A stretch of 64,000 nt of DNA from Alteromonas naphthalenivorans (GTDB lineage: Bacteria > Pseudomonadota > Gammaproteobacteria > Enterobacterales > Alteromonadaceae), in contig NC_015554.1 of the NCBI RefSeq assembly GCF_000213655.1, positions 2,170,001 to 2,234,000 on the forward strand, in the 5' to 3' direction. Positions within the stretch are counted from its first letter, which is position 1. The number at the start of each line of letters is the position of its first letter. This document shows, piece by piece, positions 43,254-52,880 of the stretch. The position numbers and the translations under genes were made by a program. The notes beneath the pieces are model-generated. The model ran no database searches, was not told the DNA's origin, and saw only the letters and a list, made by a program, of their open reading frames with translations.

Positions 43254-43580
43254 TCAATCATTACCTGCTGCCGTGTAAGAAAACACTAATTTACAGTTGA
43301 TATGCTTTAGCATCTTGTTGACCGAGGAAGGCACATCAATAATGTCAGTATCTTTGCCACTAAATACCGATAGAAAAATATCACAATCTGCAATATTAAT
43401 TTGTTGGCGCTCGAAAAAAATCATTAAAGGGTCGAAGATATCTTCGGTTAGTGGGATCACTCCAACGTAACAACTTTTACTATCAACATACTTGAAAGAT
43501 GAGCGTGGAACTTCTCTTTCTAATGTGTGAGCTTGCAATTTATTAAGCTTTAGCAATCTAAAGCTGACATCAAAATTCAT
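43254..43580 (-). CDS. Hypothetical protein, probably truncated before a SEC-C tail
   Basis: 108 residues. I do not recognise the domain; it is a soluble alpha/beta sequence with the segments SCYVGVIPLTEDIFDPLMIF and ADCDIFLSVFSGKD. CAGGGA precedes the ATG by 5 bases. The ATG lies against the stop of the upstream 64-codon gene, so the pair is an operon. The frame beyond its TGA encodes a SEC-C zinc motif, so the original protein was probably about 138 residues. Confidence 0.6.
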   Translation of the reverse strand: MNFDVSFRLLKLNKLQAHTLEREVPRSSFKYVDSKSCYVGVIPLTEDIFDPLMIFFERQQINIADCDIFLSVFSGKDTDIIDVPSSVNKMLKHINCKLVFSYTAAGND

Positions 43581-43775
43581 TTAAATCCCTGAGATAGCAA
43601 TTTTAAACAGAAAATAAAAGAAGCCAGTGAAAAGTAAAATACTCACAACAACAATTGCGGTAAGCGTCTTAGACCTTAACATTGAATCAATTAAACCAAC
43701 TTCTGTTTGCATTCTAACGAAATCTAAGCCATCCGTAGACTCTTTAAGCCTTGATTTATTTTTGTATTTATCCAT
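43581..43775 (-). CDS. Small single-span membrane protein
   Basis: 64 residues. A polar, charged N-terminus (MDKYKNKSRLKESTDGLDF) is followed by one helix near the C-terminus (LTAIVVVSILLFTGFFYFLF). AAAGAGAATG is the ribosome site region. It abuts the start of the next gene without a gap. Function unknown. Confidence 0.6.
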   Translation of the reverse strand: MDKYKNKSRLKESTDGLDFVRMQTEVGLIDSMLRSKTLTAIVVVSILLFTGFFYFLFKIAISGI

Positions 43776-43854
43776 AACATTCTCTTTTATACGACTTTGC
43801 GTACATGAAGTAAGGTATTCATTGAATACAATATAGGCTTGATACTTACCATAT

Positions 43855-43899
43855 AGTACCGATGAAATTAGTACCGATGAAATTAGTACCGATGAAATT
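43855..43899 (+). repeat. Three perfect tandem copies of a 15-bp unit
   Basis: AGTACCGATGAAATT repeated three times head to tail, in the 314-bp gap between the leftward small membrane gene and the rightward M2 peptidase gene. No gene covers it. The rest of the gap (43776-44089) shows no other feature. Confidence 0.85.
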
Positions 43900-44089
43900 T
43901 TTTCATTAGCGGTTTGTTCATAAGGCTGCCTCTCGAAAGATAGACATTGCCTTAACCGGCCTCACGTTAAGCTATATATTGCTTCCAGTATTAATTTTAT
44001 TTTACAAAACCCACAAGCCACTCCAAAATATAACGCTAAAATATATGTACTTCCCAATACATAAAAACAACAACGACAAGAGCAAACTT

Positions 44090-45913
44090 ATGTTTTCAAC
44101 TAAACGCACTATCGTCGCAGCACTCGTTAGCATTACGCTAATAGGTTGCGGTGAAGCTACTACCAAAACTGAAACCACACCTGCGGCCCCTACCGCGCAA
44201 GATGCGCAAGAATTCCTTATTAATGCGCAAAACGACATTAGTAAAATGCAGGTGCCAGCCGCACATGCCGAGTGGAGTTACGCCACTAACATCAATTTTG
44301 ATACCGCCGCGGTAAGTGCCTATTTTAATGAAGTGCTGTCTACCAAAGTAGCGGTATTAGCTAAAGAAGCGGCTAAATTTAACGATGTTGAAGTAGATGA
44401 AGATACCCGTCGTCAACTCAATTTGCTCAAAAACGGGCTTACCATGCCACCTCCGTCAGATCCGGCGAAAGCAGAGCAACTTGCTAAAATTGGTTCTGAG
44501 CTTAGTGCAATGTATGGTTCTGGCCAGTACTGCATGGAAGATGGCACCTGTAAAAGCTTGGTAGAAATGAGTAGTGAAATGGCGACTATTCGCGATGCCG
44601 ACACCTTACTAGAGTACTGGAAAGGTTGGCGTGAAGTGTCAGTACCTATGAAGCCGCTTTATGAACAACAGGTCAATTTGGCCAACGAAGGCGCTGCTGA
44701 ATTAGGCTTTCAAAACGTTAGCGAACTATGGCGCGGTAAATACGATATGCCAGCCGACGATTTTCCGAAAGAGCTTGATAGATTGTGGGGGCAAGTTGCG
44801 CCTTTCTATGAATCGTTACACTGTCACGTTCGTGCTAAGTTAGGTGAGCATTATGGTGAAGAATTGGTTCCGCAAGACCAACCTATTCCAGCGCACTTGT
44901 TAGGCAATATGTGGGCGCAAACCTGGGGCAATGTTTACGATATCGTGAAACCTGAACAAGAAATGTCAGTACCCGACGTTACCTCATCACTTGTTGCGCA
45001 GGGCTATGATGAAATAAAGATGGTGAAACAGGCTGAATCTTTCTTTTCTTCACTGGGCTTTGCGCCGCTGCCTGATACGTTTTGGGAACGTTCTATGTTC
45101 CAAAAACCTGAAGGTCGGGACGTACAGTGTCACGCTTCAGCATGGGACCTAGACGATAAAGACGATTTGCGTATTAAGATGTGTATCCAAAAAACGGGGG
45201 AAGAGTTCAACGTTATTCATCATGAACTGGGTCACAACTATTATCAGCGCGCTTACAAAGACCAGCCTTTGCTGTATCGCGGTTCAGCTAACGATGGCTT
45301 CCATGAAGCGATTGGCGACACCATTGCCTTGTCGATTACCCCTAAGTACCTTAAAGAAATTGGTTTGATTGACGAGATTCCAGATGCATCTAACGACATA
45401 GGCATGCTAATGCAGGTAGCGCTAGATAAAATTGCCTTTATTCCATTTGGTTTGATGGTCGATCAATGGCGCTGGAAAGTAATGGCTGGTGAAGTTTCAC
45501 CTGAGCAATACAATACACTTTGGTGGGAATTAAGAGAAAAATACCAAGGCGTAAAAGCACCGATAGACAGACCTGCTGATGCGTTTGACCCAGGCGCTAA
45601 ATATCATGTTCCTGCTAACGTGCCCTACACGCGCTATTTCTTAGCACATATTTTGCAATTTCAATTCCATAAAGCGTTATGTGATATTGCAGGTGATGAA
45701 GGTCCACTTAATCGCTGCTCTATTTACAACAGTGAAGAAGCGGGTACAGCACTAAACGCCATGCTTGAAATGGGCATGAGCCAGCCATGGCAAAATGCGT
45801 TAGAAACCCTTACTGGTTCACCTGAAATGGATGCAAGTACCATTGCTGACTACTTTGCACCCTTAAAAACCTGGTTAGATGAGCAAAATGCTACCCGTCA
45901 GTGTGGCTGGTAA
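44090..45913 (+). CDS. M2 family peptidyl-dipeptidase lipoprotein (ACE homologue)
   Basis: 607 residues. Lipobox LIGC near residue 20 predicts an outer-membrane or periplasmic lipoprotein. The gluzincin site is HHELGHNYYQ (HExxH) with the third ligand Glu in FHEAIGDTIALS about 24 residues later, as in angiotensin-converting enzyme. WGGEV-type substrate-binding segments and PFGLMVDQWRWKV also match the family. It removes dipeptides from peptide C-termini. The longer frame from 43979 lacks a signal; ATG 44090 gives a proper lipoprotein N-terminus. Confidence 0.9.
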   Translation: MFSTKRTIVAALVSITLIGCGEATTKTETTPAAPTAQDAQEFLINAQNDISKMQVPAAHAEWSYATNINFDTAAVSAYFNEVLSTKVAVLAKEAAKFNDVEVDEDTRRQLNLLKNGLTMPPPSDPAKAEQLAKIGSELSAMYGSGQYCMEDGTCKSLVEMSSEMATIRDADTLLEYWKGWREVSVPMKPLYEQQVNLANEGAAELGFQNVSELWRGKYDMPADDFPKELDRLWGQVAPFYESLHCHVRAKLGEHYGEELVPQDQPIPAHLLGNMWAQTWGNVYDIVKPEQEMSVPDVTSSLVAQGYDEIKMVKQAESFFSSLGFAPLPDTFWERSMFQKPEGRDVQCHASAWDLDDKDDLRIKMCIQKTGEEFNVIHHELGHNYYQRAYKDQPLLYRGSANDGFHEAIGDTIALSITPKYLKEIGLIDEIPDASNDIGMLMQVALDKIAFIPFGLMVDQWRWKVMAGEVSPEQYNTLWWELREKYQGVKAPIDRPADAFDPGAKYHVPANVPYTRYFLAHILQFQFHKALCDIAGDEGPLNRCSIYNSEEAGTALNAMLEMGMSQPWQNALETLTGSPEMDASTIADYFAPLKTWLDEQNATRQCGW

Positions 45914-45941
45914 TTTTTAGCCAACTAAATGATTTAATAGT

Positions 45942-45969
45942 AGAACCTCGATAATCGGGGTTCTTTTTT
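45942..45969 (+). terminator. Rho-independent terminator of the M2 peptidase gene
   Basis: AGAACCTCGA-TAA-TCGGGGTTCT followed by TTTTTT; one T-G pair in the stem. It starts 29 bases after the stop. Confidence 0.8.
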
Positions 45970-46075
45970 ATCTGCACTTATATCTTGTACTTGCAAAATT
46001 AATACTTATGTCCCATTTTTACTAGCTTAACCCTAGTATATCGTAACGCTTGATTCCTTCTTCCCGAGCGTATTT

Positions 46076-49039
46076 ATGAAGTTTGTAGTGGTAAGATTTC
46101 TGGTTACCGCCACTATGCTATTCCCTATTATTTTTTCCTTTGCGGCCACATCTCGTGCCGCAGACTTTCCTATGCCCGTGTTTAAAAGTTTTTCAATCGA
46201 AGAAGGCCTATCGCAGGTATCGGTTTTAGATATTGCGGAAGATAAAAACGGTTATATTTGGCTGGCGACACAGTCGGGGCTCGACAGGTTTGATGGAAAC
46301 GAATTTAAGCATTTCGGTAAATGGCAGAAAGATAAGTCTGATGGGCTCAACACTGTTACTACCTTTCAAATAGAATCTTCGTTAGACAAAGAATACTTAT
46401 GGATTGGTTCTATTGCTGGTGTAAGCAAGTTTCATATCGAAACGGCAACGTTCGAACACTTCCCTATTTCGGTTTCCAGCGAAATAAAAGCCGGCTCAAT
46501 CAAACGCATAAAAATCGATAAGAGTGGTAACGTTTGGGTTATTAGTGGCCGTGCGCTTTATCGCTTTTCAACGCTTTTAAATAAACTGGTTCAAATTGCT
46601 GTTCTAGAGAACGTGACCAGTACACTCACCGACATCGTTATTGATAGAAATAGTCATGTTTGGCTTAGTTCTACATCAGGGTTATACAAGCTTAATTCAG
46701 CGTTTAATACCTTAGAGCTTCAACAACTGGCGGGCAAAAAATTAACGTTGATGGCACTCGCTGCTGACGAAAGCTTGTGGATTGGCACCGGCGCTAACGG
46801 TCTTTGCCGGTACCCCTTATTCACGAACAACGATTTTTCCGCGTCTACCTGTTTTGATGAAATTAACGGCCTTTCATCTAATGATGTGCTGAATGTTTTA
46901 TTTCAGCGTAATGGTAATATTTGGGTTGCTACGAGTAGCGGCGTGGATATTATTCCCGCTAAAGAAGCATCAGAGATTGTGTCATTATCGGTTTCTCGAT
47001 CGAATCTCGCGAATAATTACATTACATCGCTATATCAAACAGACGCGGGCACAGTTGTGGCGGGGTCGCGCGATAATGGTTTTTCTATTTACCACCCTGT
47101 ACTGGCCAACTTTTCAACCAGTGCTGTTATTAGTAATAATATTTCTGGCATTGCTACCCACACAGATAGTTCCTTATGGCTTGCTACACATGACAACCTT
47201 TGGCATTACAATTATCAATCTGGCAAGGTTAACGGGCCCTATACTTCGAAGATTAAGTCTGAAGGTCAGGTATCTTCAAACAAGCTACTAACCGTGCATT
47301 ACGATAAACCGTCAGACTCGGTTTGGCTATCTACTCGCGCGGGGCTAGCGAAACTTAATACCGCCACTGAAAAATTGGATTTAGTGGCATTGGAGGGTAA
47401 GGCAGGTTATACCCTTAACGTGGATGCCGATGGTGACGTTTGGTATGGCGGTTATAGCGATGGCGTTTTTGTGTATCGCCCTTCCGAGAACCGGGTGATT
47501 CGACAATGGCCAATCTCACTCACCACTCGCATCGTATTTGAAGATAACGAGAGTGCATGGCTGGCAAGCATATCGGGCTTATATTTTGCCAATAAATTTA
47601 CGGGTGAAATTCGCAATATTGGTGAAAATAGCACGAATTTCCCTGACGGCGCGGTGGTGACGTGGGTTTCTCGGTCTATTCGTGGCGGCTATTGGGTTGG
47701 CACGCAGGCGAACGGTATCTATTTTATGGTGGTTGAGGATAACGATGAGCCCACCGTGTCGTTTACCCAGATAGAAGCAGACAGTTACTTAAGTAACCTC
47801 TCAATTGGCGCAATTATTGAAGATCAAGAAAATGCGCTCTGGATCTCCACAACGGTCGGCATCGCCCATATCGATTCTACCCTATCGTCGATTTCATATT
47901 TTGGGGCACAAAATGGAGTCAGTGAATCTGGCTACTACATAGGCTCCGCCGTAAAAACCGGTGACGATACTATATTTATGGGCAGTCCACAGGGACTCAC
48001 TCGCTTCAAGCCCACTGATATTAAACAGCAGCCTTGGTCGCCCAAGGTCAATATCTCGCATATAGAAATTATTGATGAGCATAGTAAAGGAGCTGAAAAC
48101 CTTTTCCCAAGTACCAATGTGGATGAATTAGTACTCAATTCCGACAATGTCTCATTTTCTGTCGAATTCGCCGCGCTCGATTTTACTCGCGCAAACGAGG
48201 TGAGTTATGCCTATAAATTATCAGGGTTTGATAATAGGTGGCGGTTTACGGACCATCGCCGCCGCGGGGTTACCTACACCAATTTAGATCCCGGCAATTA
48301 CACACTTACTATTCGAGCGATGAACAAAGAAAAAGTATGGAGCCCGAATGAGGCCAATCTCCAGATCAGTATTGTTCCACCATGGTGGGAAAAACCTGTA
48401 TGGCGAAGTGCCATTTTTGTGTCCGCGTTTCTTCTTTTAACGCTACTTGTGTGGTGGCGTATTCAAACGCTTAAACATCGCTCGGTTGCGCTTGCAAAAA
48501 TGGTAGAAGAAAAAACCAAAGATCTTGAAGACGTGGTAGAAAAATTAACGCTGATATCAAGCCAAGACCCGTTAACCGGGCTGAAAAATAGGCGCTACTT
48601 TACCAGCCGAGCTCACGAGGCTTGGGACAGTTACGAGCGTTACGCACAAGCCTTTTCGTTACTTATCGTGGATATCGATTGGTTTAAACAAATTAACGAT
48701 ACTTACGGTCACCATGTAGGCGATCTTGTACTAGTTAAGGTGGCAGAACTGTTGCGTACGAATTTGAGAAATTCCGACGTTATTTGTCGTTGGGGCGGCG
48801 AAGAGTTTCTCATTCTACTGCCCCAGCTTAACGTCCATGAATGCTATTGGGTTGGCGAAAAATTAAGAAAATCGGTAGAGAAAGCGTCTTTTCACTGTGA
48901 AGGGTATGATGTGAATGTAACTATCACCGCGGGAATTGCAGACATTCGTGAAAGCGATAGTGTAGAGCAATGCATACACGCTGCTGATAAAAAACTCTAC
49001 AAAGGTAAAGCTGATGGGCGCAATGCCGTTGTGAAATAG
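46076..49039 (+). CDS. Sensor diguanylate cyclase with periplasmic beta-propeller
   Basis: 987 residues. Signal peptide ending SRAAD, then about fourteen propeller repeats (GYIWLATQSGLDRFDG and similar W-I/L-G/A-T-x-x-G-L units) to about residue 660, a Y_Y_Y domain (YAYKLSGFDNRWRFTD...YTNLDPGNYTLTIRAMN), a transmembrane helix (SAIFVSAFLLLTLLVWW, about 780-797), a coiled coil, and a GGDEF domain (about 830-985). The active-site motif is GGEEF, and RNSD five residues before it is the RxxD product-inhibition site. It should make c-di-GMP in response to an external ligand, possibly a polysaccharide, because the same propeller occurs in hybrid sensors of carbohydrate loci. Confidence 0.92.
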   Translation: MKFVVVRFLVTATMLFPIIFSFAATSRAADFPMPVFKSFSIEEGLSQVSVLDIAEDKNGYIWLATQSGLDRFDGNEFKHFGKWQKDKSDGLNTVTTFQIESSLDKEYLWIGSIAGVSKFHIETATFEHFPISVSSEIKAGSIKRIKIDKSGNVWVISGRALYRFSTLLNKLVQIAVLENVTSTLTDIVIDRNSHVWLSSTSGLYKLNSAFNTLELQQLAGKKLTLMALAADESLWIGTGANGLCRYPLFTNNDFSASTCFDEINGLSSNDVLNVLFQRNGNIWVATSSGVDIIPAKEASEIVSLSVSRSNLANNYITSLYQTDAGTVVAGSRDNGFSIYHPVLANFSTSAVISNNISGIATHTDSSLWLATHDNLWHYNYQSGKVNGPYTSKIKSEGQVSSNKLLTVHYDKPSDSVWLSTRAGLAKLNTATEKLDLVALEGKAGYTLNVDADGDVWYGGYSDGVFVYRPSENRVIRQWPISLTTRIVFEDNESAWLASISGLYFANKFTGEIRNIGENSTNFPDGAVVTWVSRSIRGGYWVGTQANGIYFMVVEDNDEPTVSFTQIEADSYLSNLSIGAIIEDQENALWISTTVGIAHIDSTLSSISYFGAQNGVSESGYYIGSAVKTGDDTIFMGSPQGLTRFKPTDIKQQPWSPKVNISHIEIIDEHSKGAENLFPSTNVDELVLNSDNVSFSVEFAALDFTRANEVSYAYKLSGFDNRWRFTDHRRRGVTYTNLDPGNYTLTIRAMNKEKVWSPNEANLQISIVPPWWEKPVWRSAIFVSAFLLLTLLVWWRIQTLKHRSVALAKMVEEKTKDLEDVVEKLTLISSQDPLTGLKNRRYFTSRAHEAWDSYERYAQAFSLLIVDIDWFKQINDTYGHHVGDLVLVKVAELLRTNLRNSDVICRWGGEEFLILLPQLNVHECYWVGEKLRKSVEKASFHCEGYDVNVTITAGIADIRESDSVEQCIHAADKKLYKGKADGRNAVVK

Positions 49040-49222
49040 CCTTATGTGAACCCGCTGCTTAAGCCCCTATTTTTACAAACTATGCTAACCACCGTGCTCC
49101 CTAGTTAATCAATTAATGCCTTTTTGTCAATTAGCGCACCATGATGAAACTCATCGTACGGTGTGATCGAAATCCCCTCCCACGCTTATGAATAACCATA
49201 TTCAATCATGGAGGTAACATTT

Positions 49223-49858
49223 ATGGCTAAGGTACTTGTCATTGGCGCATCAGGCCAAATTGGTAAACAGGCTACTGGAAAATTACTTGAAGCAGGACAC
49301 CACGTGGTGGCGCCTGTACGAAGCCCCGAAAAGCTAAACGACGTTGAAAACGAAAACCTTGTCGTTAAAGAGCAAGATCTTGAAAAAGACTTCTCTGAAC
49401 ATTTCGAAGGTGCAGACTGCGTTGTATTCGTTGCCGGCAGCGGCGGTAATTCGGGCGATGATAAAACGCTTCTTATCGACCTTTGGGCTGCGCGAAATGC
49501 AGCAAATTACGCTAAGGCAGCTAATACGCTTAAATTTGTGATGGTAAGTTCAATAGGGGCTGGCGATCCAGACGCAGTAAGCTCTAGCATTAAGCCTTAT
49601 TTAGTCGCTAAACACATGGCTGACGAGCACCTAATGAATAGCGGTGTGCCTTATGTCATTTTACGCCCAGGCACACTGTTAAACGAGCCAGGTACACATC
49701 TGGTGTCTACCGATATGCCTGACAACCAAGATGATGCTGTCATTCCTAGAGAAGATGTGGCAACGGCTATCGTCGAAGCAGTGAATCGTAGTAACACTGA
49801 TAACATAACCACTTACCTGTTTAAGGGTGATACGCCGATTTCGAAAATTTTCGAATAA
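49223..49858 (+). CDS. Atypical SDR, NAD(P)-binding (YwnB/HSCARG-like) protein
   Basis: 211 residues. The dinucleotide site is VIGASGQIGKQA, then VRSPEKL, the strand VVFVAGSGG and MVSSIGAGDPD. The Tyr-Lys pair of classical SDRs is not obvious. Members act as NAD(P)H sensors or epimerase-like enzymes. GGAGG eight bases before ATG 49223 fixes the start. Confidence 0.85.
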   Translation: MAKVLVIGASGQIGKQATGKLLEAGHHVVAPVRSPEKLNDVENENLVVKEQDLEKDFSEHFEGADCVVFVAGSGGNSGDDKTLLIDLWAARNAANYAKAANTLKFVMVSSIGAGDPDAVSSSIKPYLVAKHMADEHLMNSGVPYVILRPGTLLNEPGTHLVSTDMPDNQDDAVIPREDVATAIVEAVNRSNTDNITTYLFKGDTPISKIFE

Positions 49859-49886
49859 GCGAATACTGCTAAGTGATAAAATCACA

Positions 49887-49916
49887 AACGCCAGCAAATT
49901 TGCTGGCGTTTTTTTA
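49887..49916 (+). terminator. Rho-independent terminator after the SDR gene
   Basis: AACGCCAGCAAATTTGCTGGCGTT, a perfect palindrome with a T tract on the plus strand. Confidence 0.88.
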
Positions 49917-49944
49917 TTTAATTGCTAGCGTTCAATGCGTTGCA

Positions 49945-50502
49945 TTAAGGGACAATAGACTGGCTTACCCAGTTACCCATTTCGTCACGACGATGTAACT
50001 CTCGATACTGTGGATTACCGCGTAAATTCAAATAGTCCACGTTGAAAATATCTAACAAAATAACGCAAAAATGTTCAGGGGCGACAGAATAGTCGCCTGC
50101 AATTTGAAGCGGCAACCCGTTGTTTCTTGGCGTACCGGGGTCGCCCCATAGAAACTGCTTCTTACCAGCATCAGACAATTTTGCCCAATGCGCCTCTATT
50201 AGCGCCCTATCTTCGTTTTCAGTCACAATAGTCGCATTTACACTGAATCGATACTGCTCACGAGTTTTCGAAAAATACCAACAACCTTGTGCTTTCGCTT
50301 GTTGCGACAACTGGTTGTATTTTTCGGTACGGGTATCTGAAATAACAATCAGCTTGTTGTCATCACTTAAGCCTCGGTACACCACGGTTCTGCAATACGG
50401 CACGCCATCTTTATCAGCGGTTGCCAACTGAAAATAACGGCTCTCAGGCATGCTTCTGCTAGCGTGTAAGCTTTTTGTTAACCCTGTACGCCACTGCGGC
50501 AT
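49945..50502 (-). CDS. Pyridoxamine 5'-phosphate oxidase-like FMN protein (Alr4036 type)
   Basis: 185 residues with a split-barrel flavin fold: FQLATADKDGVPYCRTVVYRG, then CWYFSKTREQYRFSVNA, and RDEMGNWVSQSIVP at the C-terminus, as in PNPO. This group is related to but distinct from true PdxH, and its substrate is not known. It lies 20 bases downstream of tatD on the same strand. Confidence 0.82.
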   Translation of the reverse strand: MPQWRTGLTKSLHASRSMPESRYFQLATADKDGVPYCRTVVYRGLSDDNKLIVISDTRTEKYNQLSQQAKAQGCWYFSKTREQYRFSVNATIVTENEDRALIEAHWAKLSDAGKKQFLWGDPGTPRNNGLPLQIAGDYSVAPEHFCVILLDIFNVDYLNLRGNPQYRELHRRDEMGNWVSQSIVP

Positions 50503-50522
50503 TTTTGAAATTCTCCGATCGC

Positions 50523-51302
50523 TTAAGCGGCTTTACGTTGGACAAGCGAAAACAAGGTATAGAAGTTTTCGGTGGTAATGCGTGCTAATTCCTTCACCGA
50601 AATACCTTTTAATTCGGCAATGAATTCTGCCACTTCTACCACATAGCCAGGCTGATTTTGTTTACCTCTGTGAGGCACTGGTGCAAGCCAAGGCGAATCG
50701 GTTTCAATTAATAAGCGCTCAAGGGGAACCGCCTTTACAACTTCTTGTAATTCACTGGCGGATTTAAAGGTGACTATGCCTGAGATAGAGATATAGAAAT
50801 CCATTTCAATGGCCGCCTGCGCCATTTCAAGTGATTCGGTAAAACAATGCAGCACACCCTTTGTATGGCTAGCTTTGTGTTCGCGCAGCAAATTAATGGT
50901 GTCGTCACGGGCATCACGGGTATGAATAATAAGTGGTTTTTTCGTTTCGTTAGCGACTTTAATATGATCAACAAACGACGTTAGCTGAACCGTTTTGCTT
51001 TCAGGGCTATAAAAATAATCTAAGCCTGTTTCACCAATGGCCACTACCGCATCGTCTTGCGCTTTTTCAAGTAACTCTTGATAAGTACATGCATCTTCTT
51101 GGTGAAGGGGGTGTACGCCACAAGAGACAGAAACGTCATCGAAGCTCTTTACGGTTTCTAACATGCTGTCGTAATCGGTCACCGATACACACACACATAA
51201 AAAGTGCTCTACACCGCGGGTACGAGCAAAGTTAAGAGTTTCTGCCAATGCTTCTGGCGATTGCTTTAATCTGTCTAAATGACAATGTGAATCTACGAAC
51301 AA
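50523..51302 (-). CDS. TatD family metal-dependent DNase/hydrolase (YcfH type)
   Basis: 259 residues, TIM-barrel. Metal ligands: DSHCHLD near the start, Glu in IGETGLDY, His in IHTRDA, His in LHCFTES, and Asp in ETDSPWLAP. The start is TTG 51302 with AGG six bases before. Gene order tmk-holB-tatD is conserved in gammaproteobacteria, although a PilZ gene often found between holB and tatD is absent. Confidence 0.9.
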   Translation of the reverse strand: MFVDSHCHLDRLKQSPEALAETLNFARTRGVEHFLCVCVSVTDYDSMLETVKSFDDVSVSCGVHPLHQEDACTYQELLEKAQDDAVVAIGETGLDYFYSPESKTVQLTSFVDHIKVANETKKPLIIHTRDARDDTINLLREHKASHTKGVLHCFTESLEMAQAAIEMDFYISISGIVTFKSASELQEVVKAVPLERLLIETDSPWLAPVPHRGKQNQPGYVVEVAEFIAELKGISVKELARITTENFYTLFSLVQRKAA

Positions 51303-51345
51303 AATATACCTATCTTTTTTACGGCTAACCCAATAATAACCTGGC

Positions 51346-52242
51346 CTAGCGCTGAAATTGTTTCAAAATACTGACCAACACCATGGACTTATTCACCCCT
51401 GGGTGCTGTAAGGTTTTTACTGCGTCTACGCAAGCACGATAACGTGCGTAATCTTGCGCTTGCTGGCGTTCTACATACGATTTATGCGCCATATGTTGAC
51501 ACCATGTTGCTACCTGAACAGCGTCACCTTGCCATTTATTAGCCAGTGCTAAAAGTTGCTGACTTCCTGAACTAGCAAGTAGTGCGCCCATACCGTCGGT
51601 AAAGGTACGATAATTAAAATCGCTTTCGCTATTAAGTGCTGCTTCTAAACGAAGTGGCGCATAACCATAGGCTTCTAGTAACGCTTCACTCGCATCTTGT
51701 ACGCCTTGTTGCTGTAAATAGTCCAAACTACTTTGCACATCAGGCAGACCAAGTGAATGTTTTTCACATCTACTCAAAATAGTGGGCATTATTCGATTCA
51801 GGCTGTCAGTGATAAGCAGCAAGTAAGTATTATTGGTGGGCTCTTCTAACGTTTTCAAGAGTGCATTGGCCGCCGCTTCTGTCATGCTATCGGCCACGGG
51901 GATCACCAATACCTTATTACCCCCCATTTGCGCCGTGCCGCTTAACTTGGCAATACCTTCACGAATTTTATCCACGCCCAATTGTTTTTCGCTTTCTAAC
52001 ACGTAAAAATCGGGGTGATTACCAGCAAGACGCAAATGGCAGCTTTGGCATGCATTGCACGCACCTTGAGGGGTTGGCTTTTTGCACAACAGCGTATCCG
52101 ACAGCCCAGCAACCAATTTTGCTTTACCAATACCTTTAGCGCCAATGAATAGCAGCGCATGGTGCAGCTTGTTATTAAAATAGCGTACAAGCAATTCGTT
52201 ATAGGTATCCGTGAACCAAGGAAGCATTTGCCCAGATTGCAT
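51346..52242 (-). CDS. holB: DNA polymerase III subunit delta'
   Basis: 298 residues, clamp-loader subunit. GAKGIGKAKLV is the degenerate P-loop, a zinc knuckle CNACQSC precedes HPDFYVL, and LKTLEEPTNNTYLLLITDSL with LPTILSRCEKH matches sensor 1 of the clamp-loader ATPase family. Its start overlaps the tmk stop by one base. Confidence 0.92.
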   Translation of the reverse strand: MQSGQMLPWFTDTYNELLVRYFNNKLHHALLFIGAKGIGKAKLVAGLSDTLLCKKPTPQGACNACQSCHLRLAGNHPDFYVLESEKQLGVDKIREGIAKLSGTAQMGGNKVLVIPVADSMTEAAANALLKTLEEPTNNTYLLLITDSLNRIMPTILSRCEKHSLGLPDVQSSLDYLQQQGVQDASEALLEAYGYAPLRLEAALNSESDFNYRTFTDGMGALLASSGSQQLLALANKWQGDAVQVATWCQHMAHKSYVERQQAQDYARYRACVDAVKTLQHPGVNKSMVLVSILKQFQR

Positions 52243-52859
52243 TAAGAAAGGTACTCCTGCACAGCGGTTATCACGTCTTTATGTACATCTTCCATAGCTT
52301 GCATGGCATTAATCACCACAATACTGTCGTCTTGTGCTGCTAAGCTTAAATACCGTTCACGGGTGCGCTCAAAAAAGGCCAAACCTGCTTGTTCAATACG
52401 ATCTAGCTCTCCCCTGCCTCTAGCGCGTTCTAGCCCTATGGCTGGCTCAACGTCCAAGTACAAGGTCAAATTAGGTTTAAAACCGTTAAGCGCTATTTTG
52501 CTAATGGCAGTCATAGTATCAGCACTCACGCCGCGGCCACCGCCTTGATAGGCTTGTGAAGACAAATCATGCCTGTCACCTACTACCCACTGCCCTGCAT
52601 TTAACGCCGGAAGTATACGGTTAGTTAATAACTGTACCCGGGCGGCGTACATCAACAGTAATTCTGTTTCTTCGGCTACGGTTTCGTCCCAATCGTGTTT
52701 AACACACTCGCGTATCGCCTCGGCCATAGGCGTACCGCCAGGCTCGCGTGTTTGCTCAACCGCAATACGTGCTTCTTGCAAATGCTTTACGATAAGCCCA
52801 ATCACTGAACTTTTTCCGGCCCCTTCAAGGCCCTCTACTACAATAAACTTTCCGTTCAT
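52242..52859 (-). CDS. tmk: Thymidylate kinase
   Basis: 205 residues. P-loop GLEGAGKSS, the [10 protein letters not shown] motif that binds d[18 protein letters not shown], and the LID arginines [10 protein letters not shown]. It makes dTDP from dTMP and ATP. Confidence 0.95.
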   Translation of the reverse strand: MNGKFIVVEGLEGAGKSSVIGLIVKHLQEARIAVEQTREPGGTPMAEAIRECVKHDWDETVAEETELLLMYAARVQLLTNRILPALNAGQWVVGDRHDLSSQAYQGGGRGVSADTMTAISKIALNGFKPNLTLYLDVEPAIGLERARGRGELDRIEQAGLAFFERTRERYLSLAAQDDSIVVINAMQAMEDVHKDVITAVQEYLS

Positions 52860-52880
52860 AATTATTCGTTGCTGGACTTA

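Noticed and set aside
43254..43256. Selenocysteine insertion at the TGA before the SEC-C tail
   Set aside because: No SECIS-like hairpin is evident directly after the TGA, and the residue before the SEC-C motif is not a conserved Cys position.
43855..43899. CRISPR-like repeat array
   Set aside because: The 15-bp units are directly adjacent, have no spacers, and there are no cas genes.
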